A DNA stretch of 64,000 nt from Streptomyces fumanus (GCF_014655295.1 NZ_BNBI01000005.1:248001-312000), one strand, 5' to 3'. Shown: positions 1-9,796, counted from the stretch's first letter. Notes: a model not told the origin generated them from the sequence alone. Made by a program: numbers and translations.

Positions 1-1980
1 CAGCAGCAGCGTGTTCAGCCGGGTCAGCGCGCCGGTCAGCGAGGAGCCGGTGATGACCATGCCCTTGGCGGCGAAGCGGAGCTGCGCCATCGTGGCGACC
101 GCGTCGACGCTGTGTCCGGCGACGTCCCCGACCACCAGCAGCGCGTCCCCGTCGGGCAGTTCGATGGCGCTGAACCAGTCGCCGCCGACGTGCACCCCGG
201 CCTGCGCGGGCAGGTAGGCCACCTCCACCCGCAGCCCGGACAGCCGCACCGGCTCCTCGGGCAGCGGCAGCAGCGCGTGCTGGAGCCGGGCGGCCAGGGT
301 GCGCTCGGCCCGCAGCACGTCGTGCTGGGTCAGCATCGCCCGCTCGCTCTCCACCAGGGCCAGCTCGACCCGGCGCCGCGCCGTCAGGTCCTGTACGAAG
401 CCGTGCACCGCGACGGGCGTGCCGCCGGCGTCGGTGGCGGCCTCGGCGACGAACCGCACATGCCGCACCCCGAGCGGCGTCCGGCTGCGGAACGGCACGT
501 CACAGGGCCGGCCGTGGTGCAGCAGGCCCTCGACGGCGCGGTCCACCTCGGGCCGGTCCTCGGGCTGGGCCAGCGCGGGCAGGTCGCCGAGGCGGACCGG
601 GCCGCGCACCGGGTCCCGGCCGAAGATGGCGAAGACCTGCGTGGACCAGCCCGCCTCATGGGTGACCAGGTTCCAGTTGGCCCAGCCCAGGTTGCCCAGC
701 CGCTGGAGGTCGGCCAGCCGCTGCTCCTGCCGGTCGGAGGAGTCGTGCCGGACCCAGGTGAGCATCAGCCCGCCGCCCAGCGGAACCACCCGAACGGAGT
801 ACATGGAGAGTTCCGCGGCGCCCGCCACGACACCCTGATGGGCGAACGGCTCGCCCTCGTAGGGCTCCCCGGTGGCCAGCGCGTTCAGACAGGCCGGCCA
901 GAGCGGCTCGCCGGCCAGCGCCGGGAAGCACTCCAGGAACCGCCGGCCGGCCAGCGTCTCACCGCCGCGGCCGGCCAGGCCGGCCGCCTGTCCGGTCGCC
1001 GCGTCGATGCGCAGGTCCCGGACCTCGCCCGAGGCCCCGCGCAGCGGCGTCAGCAGCATCGCGGCGACCGGGAGGGTGTCCAGGACCCGCTGGACGGTCT
1101 CGGCGTCGGCGGCCGTGGCGGCCTCCCGGCGCACGCCGTAGGTGCGCAGCGGTCCCGCGCAGAGCCGGGCGACGGCCCGCAGATGGTCCCGGGCGGCGGG
1201 GGAGAAGGGCCCGGCCCGGCGGCGGAGCACCCCCAGGCAGAACTCGGCCGTGCCGCCCCCGGCGCCCTCGGGCACCGGCAGCCAGGCCCGGGACCGCCAG
1301 CGGCCGGGCGGGTCGCCGATCAGCAGATACCGCTGGCTGTCCCGCTCGAAGTCCTCGAGCCAGCGCGGCTCACCGGAGCGCAGCGTGTCCGGTGCGGCCA
1401 TCCCGGCCAGCGGGGGCACCTGCCGCCACTGCGCGGCCAGTATGGCGTCGATCCCGGCGTGCCCGGCCAGCTCCAGCGCCCCGGAGGACAGCTTGGAGTA
1501 GAGCAGCACGGCGTCCGCGCCGACGTCCGGGGCGAGGTGCTCCAGCAGGCAGCGGGCCAGGTCCTGCGGGGAGCCGACGCGGACCAGGGCCTTGGCGAGG
1601 CGGGTCAGCGCGGCGGAGACGTCGTCGGAGGCGGGCGCCGCCGGGGGCACGGTCCCGGCGGGGGCCGCCGCGGCCTCGGCGAGGTGGGGGTCGTCGGCCG
1701 CGGGCAGCGGCGGGCCCAGTCCGCCGAGGGTGGTCCAGCACTCCTCCAGCAGGCTGTGCCCCCGGGTCTTCGCCCGCTGCGCCAGGGCCTCGCGCGCCTC
1801 GTCGGCGGAACACCCGGTCAGCGCCATCACCGCGCCCTTGGCCCGTTCCAGCACCGCGGAGGTCGCGGCCCGGTCGAGCAGCCGGTCCATCTCGGCACGC
1901 TGGTTGGCGACGGCCTTGGACAGGGTCTCCAGGTCGGGCGCGGCGCCGGTCCCCGCCGGCGTGGCGTGCTCGCTCGTCAC
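1..1980 (-). CDS. ANTAR-GAF-PAS-PP2C (SpoIIE-type) serine phosphatase, truncated at the window edge
   Basis: The 5' 660 codons of a multidomain regulatory phosphatase whose C-terminus lies outside the window. Order seen: an ANTAR-like helical region (about 25-85, LERAKGAVMALTG), a GAF-like region (about 115-265), two PAS-like regions (about 280-510), then the start of a SpoIIE/PP2C domain (QAGVHVGGDWF, then LLVVGDVAGHSVDA, whose acidic residues bind metal). Such proteins normally dephosphorylate STAS anti-anti-sigma factors. ANTAR domains usually bind RNA hairpins; at the N-terminus here it may act as a helical linker. The GTG at 1980 is used. An in-frame GTG at 1998 has a better GGGG Shine-Dalgarno and could be the true start. 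Confidence 0.9.
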   Translation of the reverse strand, partial: MTSEHATPAGTGAAPDLETLSKAVANQRAEMDRLLDRAATSAVLERAKGAVMALTGCSADEAREALAQRAKTRGHSLLEECWTTLGGLGPPLPAADDPHLAEAAAAPAGTVPPAAPASDDVSAALTRLAKALVRVGSPQDLARCLLEHLAPDVGADAVLLYSKLSSGALELAGHAGIDAILAAQWRQVPPLAGMAAPDTLRSGEPRWLEDFERDSQRYLLIGDPPGRWRSRAWLPVPEGAGGGTAEFCLGVLRRRAGPFSPAARDHLRAVARLCAGPLRTYGVRREAATAADAETVQRVLDTLPVAAMLLTPLRGASGEVRDLRIDAATGQAAGLAGRGGETLAGRRFLECFPALAGEPLWPACLNALATGEPYEGEPFAHQGVVAGAAELSMYSVRVVPLGGGLMLTWVRHDSSDRQEQRLADLQRLGNLGWANWNLVTHEAGWSTQVFAIFGRDPVRGPVRLGDLPALAQPEDRPEVDRAVEGLLHHGRPCDVPFRSRTPLGVRHVRFVAEAATDAGGTPVAVHGFVQDLTARRRVELALVESERAMLTQHDVLRAERTLAARLQHALLPLPEEPVRLSGLRVEVAYLPAQAGVHVGGDWFSAIELPDGDALLVVGDVAGHSVDAVATMAQLRFAAKGMVITGSSLTGALTRLNTLLL

Positions 1981-2077
1981 GTGTTGAGCATCGCACACCG
2001 GACCCCGTTCGAAGACCGTTCGGCCGCCGCCGGTCAGCCGGGCCCCGGCACCGGCCCGCCGGCCGTGCGGGCCGGGC

Positions 2078-2455
2078 TCAGCGGCCCGGGCCGGGCAGCT
2101 CGGTCAGCGCCTCGGTGACCGCGCGGACGCTGCGGGCGATGTGCTGGAGCTGGCGCAGTTCCGCCGCGTACAGCTTGATGGTGTGCTCGATGACCGACTC
2201 CGGCAGGCCGAGCCGGGGCAGGTCGGCCCGCGCGGTCTGCAGGGCGGTGCGGGCCACCCGGATCTCCTGCTGGACCTGGAGCTGGGCGTGCCGGGCGAGC
2301 AGCACGGGGTGGCGCAGCAGCGCCGGGTAGCCGCCGTAGCGGGCCGGCACCAGCTCGCGCAGCCACCTGACCGCCGAGCGCTCCCAGTCGAAGCTGCCGG
2401 GGGTCTTGACCTGGCACGGCCAGTCCGGGCGGGTGCGCGTGGACGTCAGGGGCAT
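2078..2455 (-). CDS. Conserved hypothetical protein, 125 aa
   Basis: I do not recognise a named family. The protein is soluble, with an early aromatic and basic region (WERSAVRWLRELVPARYGGYPALL) and long amphipathic helices rich in Ala, Arg, Leu and Gln. The helices resemble a coiled-coil or four-helix bundle. It lies 94 bp downstream of the RpiR regulator on the same strand. The ATG at 2455 (MPLTSTRTRPDW) is chosen because residues encoded upstream, from the ATG at 2506, look unlike streptomycete coding sequence. No Shine-Dalgarno precedes the ATG at 2455, so the transcript may be leaderless. Confidence 0.75.
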   Translation of the reverse strand: MPLTSTRTRPDWPCQVKTPGSFDWERSAVRWLRELVPARYGGYPALLRHPVLLARHAQLQVQQEIRVARTALQTARADLPRLGLPESVIEHTIKLYAAELRQLQHIARSVRAVTEALTELPGPGR

Positions 2456-2511
2456 GCACGGAAGTATTGATATATGCCGTGCACTTTGCAAGAAGCATGA
2501 AAACATTCATG
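2455..2511. promoter_or_regulatory. AT-rich intergenic region with two perfect inverted repeats
   Basis: CATGAA-AACA-TTCATG lies at 2496-2511. TGCACGG (2455-2461) and CCGTGCA (2477-2483) flank a 15-bp AT-rich spacer. The first arm of the second repeat overlaps the start codon of the 125-aa gene. The position, between an RpiR regulator and the downstream gene, suggests an operator plus promoter. Which protein binds is inference. Confidence 0.5.
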
Positions 2512-2549
2512 TACGCCGGGCGGCACCCCGCCGGTTCGCTCCCGCCGGC

Positions 2550-3467
2550 TCAGTCCCGCAGGAAGAACTGGCGCTGCTCGGCGATCTGCTCGTACTCCTC
2601 CAGCCGGGCCTGGGTCCGCTCCGGATCGGCGTCCGTCATCGCCTGGAGCAGCGCCGCGCACATCACGCCCGGCGCCGCGTAGGAGTCGAAGACCAGCCGG
2701 GAGCCGGTGCCGGTGGCGAAGGTCACGTCGGCCTCGTCCACCACCGGCCCGAACGCCAGATCGGTGATCAGTGCCACCTTCAGCCCGGCCTCCCGCGCCA
2801 CCCGCACGGCCAGCAGCGTCTCCTGCGCGTGCCGGGGCATCGAGAACGCCAGCACCCAGGTGCCGCCCGCCGCCCGCGCCTGGAGCAGGGCGTCGTAGGC
2901 CACGCTGCCGCCCCGGGTGACCAGCCGTACGTCGGGATGGATGCGGCGGGCGGCGTAGGCGAAGTACTCGGCCAGCGAGACGGAGATGCGCAGCCCGAGC
3001 ACGGTCAGCGGCGTCGACTCCGACAGTTGCCGCCCGGTGTCGATCACCCCGTCGGGGTCGGCGAAGTCCCGCCGCAGGTTCTCCAGATGGGCGATCTCCG
3101 CGTCCACCGCCGCCTGCAGTTCGTTGCCGCGGATCTCCTCGGCGGGGGCGCCGGAGCGGGCGCCGAGCGCGAGGGACTGCAGCCGCTCGCGCAGCGCGGG
3201 GTAGCCGCTGAAGCCGACCGCCGAGGCGAACCGGGTCACCGACGGCTGGCTCACCCCGACCCGCTCGGCGAGGTCGGTGATCGACAGGAACGCCGCCTCG
3301 GTGAGGTTCTCGATCAGGTACTGGGCGATGCGCCGCTGTCCCGGGGAGAGACGGGGCCGGTCGAACAGCGTCCGGAGCCGGGCGGCCGGGGAGACCTCCG
3401 CCGGGGGAGCGGTCCGTCCCGAGGTGATCGCGGACGCCTGTGCGCGTGCCTGCTGCGGCGATGGCAC
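2550..3467 (-). CDS. MurR/RpiR family transcriptional regulator
   Basis: A 305-aa regulator with an N-terminal RpiR helix-turn-helix (about 35-110, including FLSITDLAERVGVSQPSVTRFASAVGFSGYP, quoted here only as the segment LAERVGVSQPSVTRFA) and a C-terminal SIS sugar-phosphate isomerase fold (about 125-275). RpiR proteins normally sense phosphosugars or amino-sugar phosphates and control catabolic genes. The GTG start at 3467 has an excellent AGGAGG seven bases upstream. No obvious sugar catabolic operon adjoins it, so the effector cannot be deduced. Close palindromes downstream (2455-2511) are candidate targets. Confidence 0.9.
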   Translation of the reverse strand: MPSPQQARAQASAITSGRTAPPAEVSPAARLRTLFDRPRLSPGQRRIAQYLIENLTEAAFLSITDLAERVGVSQPSVTRFASAVGFSGYPALRERLQSLALGARSGAPAEEIRGNELQAAVDAEIAHLENLRRDFADPDGVIDTGRQLSESTPLTVLGLRISVSLAEYFAYAARRIHPDVRLVTRGGSVAYDALLQARAAGGTWVLAFSMPRHAQETLLAVRVAREAGLKVALITDLAFGPVVDEADVTFATGTGSRLVFDSYAAPGVMCAALLQAMTDADPERTQARLEEYEQIAEQRQFFLRD

Positions 3468-3583
3468 CGGTGCGCCTCCTTCGTCTCCCAGGGAGGTTCA
3501 ACATAGCTCAAGGGATATCCGCGCCCGGCCCGGGAACCCGCAGCCAGGTAAGAACCCGGCACGACGGACGAGGAGCCGCCGCG

Positions 3584-3763
3584 ATGACCGTTCCCGAAGA
3601 GAACCGCCCCAAGACCGACACCACCGACGAGGTCCTGGAGAAGACCACCCGCGAGCACGGCCAGGACGAGCACGGGGACCGGGCGGCCGGCGCCACCGGC
3701 CGCACCCTGCGCGAGGCCCTGGAAGAGGCGCACGTGCGCCCCGACGACTACGACGACCAGTGA
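3584..3763 (+). CDS. Small hydrophilic hypothetical protein, 59 aa
   Basis: A short acidic protein rich in Glu, Asp, Thr and Arg (begins MTVPEENRPKTDTTDEV), with no membrane segment or cysteine. It is likely disordered apart from a short helix near RTLREALEEAH. The ATG is preceded by GAGGAG eight bases upstream. It is divergent from the RpiR gene and upstream of the DUF3662 gene in the same direction. The function is unknown. Confidence 0.65.
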   Translation: MTVPEENRPKTDTTDEVLEKTTREHGQDEHGDRAAGATGRTLREALEEAHVRPDDYDDQ

Positions 3764-3814
3764 CGCGCCGGCTGACGGCGACCGCCCCCGCGACCCTCGG
3801 CAGGTGACGACGGC

Positions 3815-4219
3815 ATGGGCGCACTCAGCGCTTTGGAAGCAGCCCTGGAACACCGGATGGCGGCCCTGTGGGGGAGAGTCTTCGGCAAGGAATCCGTCGA
3901 ACTCCTGAACGCCCTGCATGCCGAGTGCGACAGCAACGCCGTGGTCTGCGCCGAGGGCCGGGTGCTGGTCCCCAACGCCTACGACGTGGCGCTCGCCGAC
4001 GGCGTCCACGAGGAGCTGAACCGGCGGGGCGGCCGGGTGGGCCAGGCGATCACCGACAGCCTGGCCCGGCACGCCGAACGGCACGGCTACGAGTGGGCGG
4101 GCCCCCTCGCGGTGCACATCGCCCGCTCCGACGACGTGCCCAACGGCCGCTACCGCGTGGCGAGCCGGGTTATGCCGCACGTCCGCGCGGACGGCTTCCC
4201 GCACGCGTCGGGCGGCTGA
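3815..4219 (+). CDS. Free-standing FhaA N-terminal (DUF3662-like) domain protein
   Basis: The 134-aa protein matches the N-terminal domain of actinobacterial FhaA-type proteins: a helix with [19 protein letters not shown], then [12 protein letters not shown], then [13 protein letters not shown] and a helical tail. In typical FhaA this domain is followed by a long linker and a phosphothreonine-binding FHA domain. Here the gene stops after the domain, with no FHA part and no Ser/Thr kinase or cell-shape gene nearby. It is probably a scaffold or adaptor, by analogy only. The start has AGGTGA upstream. Confidence 0.8.
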   Translation: MGALSALEAALEHRMAALWGRVFGKESVELLNALHAECDSNAVVCAEGRVLVPNAYDVALADGVHEELNRRGGRVGQAITDSLARHAERHGYEWAGPLAVHIARSDDVPNGRYRVASRVMPHVRADGFPHASGG

Positions 4220-4268
4220 GGCGGTCGCCCGACGCGGGCATCGCGGACCGACTGGATTACGGCGTACC

Positions 4269-4294
4269 CGGGGGCGCGAGTGCGCGCGCCCCCG
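4269..4294. terminator. GC-rich hairpin between convergent genes
   Basis: A perfect 10-bp stem, CGGGGGCGCG paired with CGCGCCCCCG, with a 6-nt loop. It lies between the 3' ends of the DUF3662 gene and the convergent kinase gene. There is no U tract, as is usual in streptomycetes. Confidence 0.6.
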
Positions 4295-4332
4295 CCGCGA
4301 CAGTCCCGGCCACCGGCGGGAGGCCCCTGCCG

Positions 4333-4986
4333 TCAGGCCGTCCGGCGCCCCACCACCCCCGGCACCACCAGGTCGGCCCGGTCCCGGGTGGCCGCGACCA
4401 GGTCGGCGTTGCGCTGGTCGCTGCCGAGCACCCAGGCCACCGCGGCCTCGTGGGACTTGCCGAACTCCTCGTGCCGGGCGACCAGCCGGCGGATCCGTGT
4501 CTCCTCGTCGGCCTCGCAGAACCACACCTCGTCCAGCAGCGGACGCACCCGTGCCCACGGCCCGCTGTCCAGCAGCAGGTAGTTGCCCTCGGTCACCACC
4601 AGCCGGGCCTCCGGCGGCACCGGCAGCGCCCCGGCGATCGGCTGCTCCAGGACGCGTTCGAATCCCGGCGCGTAGACGGTCTCGCCGTCCTCGTCGGCGC
4701 GCAGCCGCCGCAGCAGCGCCGCGTACCCGGCCGCGTCGAAGGTGTCGGGGGCGCCCTTGCGGTCGCGGCGGCCGAGCCGGTCCAGTTCGGCGTCGGCGAG
4801 GTGGAAGCCGTCCATCGGGACGTGCGCCGCCCAGGGCGCGCCGTCCCCGTTCAGCTCCCGCACCAGGGCCTCGGCGAGGGTCGTCTTGCCCGCGCCCGGT
4901 CCGCCGGCGATACCGAGGATCGCGCGCCGGCCGGTCCCGGTCAGGGCGCGGGCACGGGCCAGGAGGTCGTCGAAAGTGATCGGCAC
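4333..4986 (-). CDS. P-loop nucleoside/nucleotide kinase family protein (uridine/fructose kinase-like)
   Basis: A 217-aa kinase with Walker [10 protein letters not shown] (about 28-36), the substrate-loop motif PMDGFHLAD, and [10 protein letters not shown] (Walker B-like). These are hallmarks of the uridine kinase/pantothenate kinase/FrcK-like group. The substrate is not certain: small sugars, nucleosides or pantothenate are all known in the family. It is transcribed divergently from the beta-phosphoglucomutase gene 75 bp away, so a role in phosphorylating a sugar that enters the same pathway is plausible but inferred. Confidence 0.85.
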   Translation of the reverse strand: MPITFDDLLARARALTGTGRRAILGIAGGPGAGKTTLAEALVRELNGDGAPWAAHVPMDGFHLADAELDRLGRRDRKGAPDTFDAAGYAALLRRLRADEDGETVYAPGFERVLEQPIAGALPVPPEARLVVTEGNYLLLDSGPWARVRPLLDEVWFCEADEETRIRRLVARHEEFGKSHEAAVAWVLGSDQRNADLVAATRDRADLVVPGVVGRRTA

Positions 4987-5061
4987 ACCCCGAGTGTGTC
5001 ACCCGTCCCCGTGTCGGGGACCACCCGTTGGGAGGCGCCCGCGCGGGGAACTGTCACGGGT

Positions 5062-5802
5062 ATGACCACGCAGCTCGGCCTCCCCGAAACCATCCTGGCC
5101 TGTCTCTTCGACCTCGACGGAGTCGTCACGAAGACGGCGGTGGTGCACGCCGCCGCCTGGAAGGAGACCTTCGACGCCTTCCTGCGCGAACGGGACGGCG
5201 ACGGCTTCCGGCCCTTCACCGACGCCGACTACGGCGAGTACGTCGACGGCCGCCCGCGCGCCGACGGGGTGCGCACCTTCCTCGCCTCCCGGGGCATCGA
5301 GCTGCCCGAGGGCGGCCCCGACGACCCGCCGGACGCTCAGACCGTCAACGGCCTCGGCAACCGCAAGAACGACCTGCTGCTGAAGAAGATCCGCACCGAC
5401 GGCGTCGAGGCGTACGACGGCACGCTGCGCTACCTGGCGGCGGTCCGCGCGGCCGGGCTGCGCACCGCCATCGTCTCCTCCAGCGCCAACACCGTGGACG
5501 TGCTGCGCTCCATCGACGCCGAGCACCTCTTCGACACCCGGATCGACGGGGTGGTCGCCCGGGAGCGCGGACTGCCCGGCAAACCCCGCCCCGACACCTT
5601 CCTCGCCGCCGCCCGCGACCTGGGCGTCGAACCCTCCCGGGCCGCCGTCTTCGAGGACGCGCTGGCCGGCATGGACGCCGGCCGCTCCGGGCACTTCGGG
5701 TACGTCGTCGGCGTCGACCGGGTCGGGCAGACCGACGCGCTGTACGCGCACGGCGCCGACCGCGTGGTGCGGGACCTGGCCGAGCTGGGGAGCGGCCGGT
5801 GA
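5062..5802 (+). CDS. pgmB: Beta-phosphoglucomutase (HAD superfamily)
   Basis: A 246-aa HAD hydrolase-fold phosphomutase. Motif I is LFDLDGVVT (the nucleophile is the first Asp and the acid/base the second), motif II is VSSS, the conserved Lys is in LPGKPRPD, and motif IV is FEDALAG. The family converts beta-glucose 1-phosphate to glucose 6-phosphate. Its stop overlaps the start of the GH65 phosphorylase by four bases (GTGA). That is the classic pairing: the phosphorylase makes beta-G1P and the mutase feeds it into glycolysis. The Shine-Dalgarno is weak. The enzyme class is clear; the exact disaccharide depends on the partner. Confidence 0.92.
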   Translation: MTTQLGLPETILACLFDLDGVVTKTAVVHAAAWKETFDAFLRERDGDGFRPFTDADYGEYVDGRPRADGVRTFLASRGIELPEGGPDDPPDAQTVNGLGNRKNDLLLKKIRTDGVEAYDGTLRYLAAVRAAGLRTAIVSSSANTVDVLRSIDAEHLFDTRIDGVVARERGLPGKPRPDTFLAAARDLGVEPSRAAVFEDALAGMDAGRSGHFGYVVGVDRVGQTDALYAHGADRVVRDLAELGSGR

Positions 5803-8153
5803 TCACCAACCGGGCGTACACCGTCGAACCCTGGTCGGTGCGCGAGACCGAGCTCAACCTCGACCTGCTGGCCCAGAGCGAGTCCGTCTTCGCCCTCTCC
5901 AACGGGCACGTCGGCTGGCGCGGCAACCTCGACGAGGGCGAACCGCACGGCCTGCCCGGCAGCTATCTCAACGGCGTGTACGAACTGCACCCGCTGCCCT
6001 ACGCCGAGGCCGGCTACGGCTACCCCGAGTCGGGCCAGACCGTCATCGACGTCACCAACGGCAAACTGCTGCGCCTGCTCGTCGACGACGAGCCCTTCGA
6101 CCTGCGCTACGGCCGCCTCGTCCGGCACGAACGCACCCTCGACCTGCGCCGGGGCGTCCTCGAACGGGTCTGCGAGTGGACCTCCCCGGCCGGCTCCACG
6201 GTCCGGGTCCGCTCCACCCGGCTGGTCTCCCTCACCCAGCGCGCCATCGCCGCCGTGGACTACGAGGTCGAGCCCGTCGACGCCCGCATCCGCGTGGTGA
6301 TCCAGTCGGAGCTCGTCGCCAACGAGAGCCTGCCCGACCCCGACGGCGACCCCCGCACCGCCCGGGCCCTGAAGTCCCCGCTGGAGCCCGAGGAGGACCT
6401 CGCCCAGGGACCCCGGCTCCGCCTGGTCCACCGCACCCGGCGCAGCGGTCTGCGGGTCGCGGTCGCCGCCGACCACGTGGTGGACGGACCCGAGGGCACC
6501 ACGACGGCCGGCGAGAGCAACGAGGACGTGGCCCGGCTGACGGTCACCTCCGTCCTGGAACCGGGGCAGAAGCTGCGGGTGCAGAAGACCGTCGCCCACG
6601 GCTGGTCCGGGGCCCGCTCCCGGCCCGCCATGAGCGACCAGGTCGAGGCCGCGCTCGCCGCCGCCGCGCACGGCGGCTGGGAGGGGCTGCTGGCCGAACA
6701 GCGGTCCTACCTCGACGACTTCTGGGCCCGCGCCGACGTCGAGGTGGACGGCGACGAGGAGATCCAGCAGGCGGTCCGGTTCGGCCTCTTCCACGTCCTG
6801 CAGGCCGGCGCCCGCGCCGAGCAGCGCGCCATCCCCGCCAAGGGCCTCACCGGCTCCGGCTACGACGGCCACGCCTTCTGGGACACCGAGATGTTCGTGC
6901 TGCCGGTGCTCACCTACACCGAGCCCCGGGCCGTCGCCGAGGCGCTGCGCTGGCGCCAGGACACCCTCCCGGCCGCCCGCGAGCGCGCCGCCCAGCTCGG
7001 CCTGCGCGGCGCCGCCTTCCCCTGGCGGACCATCGAGGGCTCGGAGGGCTCGGCGTACTGGCCGGCCGGCACCGCCGCCTTCCACGTCAACGCCGACATC
7101 GCGCACGCCGTGGTCCGCTACGTCGCGGCCACCGGCGACACCCGCTTCGAACGCGACACCGGTCTGGAACTGCTCGTGGAGACCGCCCGGCTGTGGCGCT
7201 CGCTGGGCCACCACGACCACCACGGCGTCTTCCACATCGACGGCGTCACCGGCCCCGACGAGTACAGCGCCGTCGCCGACGACAACACGTACACCAACCT
7301 CATGGCCCGCTCCAACCTGCTGGCCGCCGCCGAGGTGTGCGAGCGCCACCCCGACCTGGCGGCCCGGCACGGCGTCGACGACGAGGAGAGCGCCGCCTGG
7401 CGCGACGCCGCCGAGGCCGTGCACATCCCGTACAACGAGGAACTCGGCGTCCACGAGCAGCACGCCGGCTTCACCCGGCACCAGCGCTGGGACTTCGCCC
7501 GCACCGGCCCCGACCAGTACCCGCTGATGCTGCACTTCCCCTACTTCGACCTCTACCGCAAGCAGGTGATCAAGCAGTCCGACCTGGTGCTGGCGATGTA
7601 CACCTGCGGAAGCTGGTTCGACGCGCACTGCGACGAGGACCAGATCGCCCGCAACTTCGCCTACTACGAGCCGCTGACCGTACGGGACTCCTCCCTGTCG
7701 GCCTGCTGCCAGGCCGTCGTCGCCGCCCAGACCGGCCATCTGCGGCTCGCCTACGACTACGCGGCGGAGGCCGCGCTGATGGACCTGGCCGACCTGGAGC
7801 ACAACACCCGCGACGGGCTGCACATCGCCTCCCTGGCCGGTACCTGGATGGCGCTGGTCGCCGGGTTCGGCGGCATGCGCCGGGACGGCGACACGCTCAG
7901 CTTCGGGCCCCGGCTGCCGGAGAAGTTCAGCCGCCTCGCCTTCCGGCTGCAGTTCCGCGGCCGGTGCCTGCGGGTGGAGATCGACGGCGACCGGGCGACG
8001 TACACGCTGCTGTCCGGGGAGCCGCTGAGGATCCGTCACCACGGCAGCGTGCTCACCCTGAACGGCAGCGGACCCGTCGTGCGGACCGTCCCCGCCGTCC
8101 CGCCGCGCCCCGAGCCGGAACAGCCCCCGCACCGCCGCCCGAACGTCCGCTGA
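5799..8153 (+). CDS. Glycoside hydrolase family 65 phosphorylase (maltose/kojibiose/trehalose-type)
   Basis: A 784-aa inverting disaccharide phosphorylase. The N-terminal beta-sandwich domain contains [13 protein letters not shown]. The (alpha/alpha)6 catalytic barrel has [10 protein letters not shown] (about 360) and [12 protein letters not shown] (about 484). The Glu of GPDEY, near 487, matches the catalytic acid of characterised maltose phosphorylases. [10 protein letters not shown] (about 590) sits where the phosphate-binding motif is expected. The reaction is alpha-glucobiose plus phosphate giving beta-G1P plus glucose. Substrate choice within GH65 (maltose, trehalose, kojibiose, nigerose) cannot be settled by eye. 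It is translationally coupled to pgmB. It is cytoplasmic and lacks a signal peptide, so it should act on imported sugar. Confidence 0.92.
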   Translation: MITNRAYTVEPWSVRETELNLDLLAQSESVFALSNGHVGWRGNLDEGEPHGLPGSYLNGVYELHPLPYAEAGYGYPESGQTVIDVTNGKLLRLLVDDEPFDLRYGRLVRHERTLDLRRGVLERVCEWTSPAGSTVRVRSTRLVSLTQRAIAAVDYEVEPVDARIRVVIQSELVANESLPDPDGDPRTARALKSPLEPEEDLAQGPRLRLVHRTRRSGLRVAVAADHVVDGPEGTTTAGESNEDVARLTVTSVLEPGQKLRVQKTVAHGWSGARSRPAMSDQVEAALAAAAHGGWEGLLAEQRSYLDDFWARADVEVDGDEEIQQAVRFGLFHVLQAGARAEQRAIPAKGLTGSGYDGHAFWDTEMFVLPVLTYTEPRAVAEALRWRQDTLPAARERAAQLGLRGAAFPWRTIEGSEGSAYWPAGTAAFHVNADIAHAVVRYVAATGDTRFERDTGLELLVETARLWRSLGHHDHHGVFHIDGVTGPDEYSAVADDNTYTNLMARSNLLAAAEVCERHPDLAARHGVDDEESAAWRDAAEAVHIPYNEELGVHEQHAGFTRHQRWDFARTGPDQYPLMLHFPYFDLYRKQVIKQSDLVLAMYTCGSWFDAHCDEDQIARNFAYYEPLTVRDSSLSACCQAVVAAQTGHLRLAYDYAAEAALMDLADLEHNTRDGLHIASLAGTWMALVAGFGGMRRDGDTLSFGPRLPEKFSRLAFRLQFRGRCLRVEIDGDRATYTLLSGEPLRIRHHGSVLTLNGSGPVVRTVPAVPPRPEPEQPPHRRPNVR

Positions 8154-8263
8154 CCGGCCGACCGGCCGGACAACTCCCTGCGTTCTCTCCCGGCCCGGGT
8201 TAGGTTGGCTGTGTTTTCGTATGGTTTCCCCGGTGTTCTCCCGGGCTCCACGGAGAGGCGTCC

Positions 8264-9733
8264 ATGAACGCGATCCTCGTCGGCATGCGGCGGCGCGCCC
8301 CGGCCCCCGCGTCCGGCGCGCCCCGCCGCGCACCCGGCGCCGGCCTCCTCGCACTGGTGGCCGGCGCCTTCACCCTGGCCCAACTGGTGCTGGTGCGCCC
8401 CGGAATGGGCCTCGGCTGGGACGAGACGGTGTACGTCAGCCAGGTCACCGCCCACACCCCGGCCGCGTTCTTCAGCGCCCCCCGCTCCCGGGGCGTCTCG
8501 CTGCTGGTGGCGCCGGTCGCCTCCTGGTCGTCGTCCACCGCGCTGCTGCGGGTCTACCTCGCCGTGCTCTCCGGGCTCGGCCTCTACCTCGCCCTGCGCG
8601 CCTGGCGCGGCCTGTTCCCGCCCCGCGTCCTGGCCACCGCGGGCGCCCTGTTCGCCACCTTGTGGGTGACGCTGTTCTACGGCCCGCAGGCCATGCCCAA
8701 CTACTGGGTCGCCGTCGGCGCCCTGATCTGCGCCGGCTGCTTCCTGCGGGCCCGGGGCGGCGAACCGGGCCGGGCCGCGCTGTACGGGGTGGTGGCCGGG
8801 GCGGCGCTGATGGCGTGGATGCGGCCCACGGACGCCGTCTACGTCAGCCTCCCGCTGCTCGCCGCCGCCCTGTGGCGGCGCCACTGGCGCCTGCTGCTCG
8901 CCCTCGCGGGCGGCCTCGCGGCCGGGGGAGTGGAGTGGGTGATCGAGGCGTACGCCTGGTACGGCGGCCTGGCCGAGCGGCTGCACGAGGCCAGCCGCAT
9001 CCAGGGCGGCCTGGGCTGGCAGTGGGCCGTCGACGACCAGCTCCGCAGCCTGGGCGGACGCGCCCTGTGCCGCCCGTGCACCGGGCCGATGGCGCATCCG
9101 CTGGTGACCGCCTGGTGGTTCGCGCTGCCGGTGCTCGCCGCCGTGGGCCTCGCCGTGGCGGTCCGCGCCGGGCGCACCGCCCGCACCCTGGTCCCGCTCG
9201 CCTGCGCGGCGACCGCCGCCGTGCCCTACCTGTTCCTGATCGGCTACGCGGCGCCCCGCTTCCTCCAGCCCGCCTACGCCCTGCTCGCGCTGCCGGTCGC
9301 CGACGCGCTGTGGCACCTGGTGCGCACCCCCGCCGGGCGGTGGCGGCCGGTCGCGGCGGGCCTGGTCGCGCTGGCGCTCGCCGGGCACCTGGCGGTGCAG
9401 TACACCGTCCTGGACCGCACCGTGGACCGCAACACCGCCGGCCGCCGCGACTGGGCCCGCACCGCCGACACACTGCACCGCCTCGGGGTGCGCCCGCCCT
9501 GCCTGCTCACCGGCCACGAGGCGATCCCGCTCGGCTACTACACGGGCTGCTCCTCCGGCAACACCGCCGGACACAACAAGAGCACCACGCCCGCCGAGGT
9601 CGAGCGCACCGCCCGCCGGGTCCCGGTCGCCGCCGTCACCCGCCCCGGCGGCACCCCGCCCTCCTACGCCCGCACCTGGACCCCGCACCGGATCGGCGGT
9701 CTCGTCGTCCGCATCGCCCCGGCGCCGCGCTGA
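8264..9733 (+). CDS. Polytopic membrane glycosyltransferase-like protein (GT-C/ArnT type)
   Basis: A 489-aa integral membrane protein with about 9-11 hydrophobic helices. The first periplasmic-loop motif is GLGWDETVY. The acidic pair right after helix 1 is characteristic of GT-C mannosyl/arabinosyltransferases such as the PMT/ArnT families, which use polyprenyl-phosphate sugars. A cysteine pair (LCRPC) and a periplasmic C-terminal domain follow. The acceptor is unknown. It may decorate the envelope or secreted proteins. It lies downstream of the GH65 gene with a 110-bp AT-richer gap that could hold a promoter (TAGGTT at 8201-8206). Confidence 0.75.
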   Translation: MNAILVGMRRRAPAPASGAPRRAPGAGLLALVAGAFTLAQLVLVRPGMGLGWDETVYVSQVTAHTPAAFFSAPRSRGVSLLVAPVASWSSSTALLRVYLAVLSGLGLYLALRAWRGLFPPRVLATAGALFATLWVTLFYGPQAMPNYWVAVGALICAGCFLRARGGEPGRAALYGVVAGAALMAWMRPTDAVYVSLPLLAAALWRRHWRLLLALAGGLAAGGVEWVIEAYAWYGGLAERLHEASRIQGGLGWQWAVDDQLRSLGGRALCRPCTGPMAHPLVTAWWFALPVLAAVGLAVAVRAGRTARTLVPLACAATAAVPYLFLIGYAAPRFLQPAYALLALPVADALWHLVRTPAGRWRPVAAGLVALALAGHLAVQYTVLDRTVDRNTAGRRDWARTADTLHRLGVRPPCLLTGHEAIPLGYYTGCSSGNTAGHNKSTTPAEVERTARRVPVAAVTRPGGTPPSYARTWTPHRIGGLVVRIAPAPR

Positions 9734-9796
9734 CGTTTCCCGGGCGGTGCCGCCAGGTAGGACAGGGGTACCGGCGACGGACGAGGGGGGAGCGGC

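Noticed and set aside
112..2118. Long plus-strand open frame (668 codons) over the phosphatase gene
   Set aside because: The minus-strand frame encodes recognisable ANTAR, GAF, PAS and PP2C motifs. The plus frame is low-complexity Gly/Arg/Pro-rich sequence, as expected opposite a high-GC gene.
5027..5050. GTTG-N14-GGGGAA upstream of pgmB as a third sigma-B-like promoter
   Set aside because: The -10 is only 12 bp before the ATG and both elements are weak matches in very GC-rich DNA.
5430..8354. 974-codon minus-strand open frame across the pgmB/GH65 genes
   Set aside because: Antisense shadow of the GH65 and HAD genes, which carry catalytic motifs. Its translation is Gly/Val/Asp-rich with no domain.
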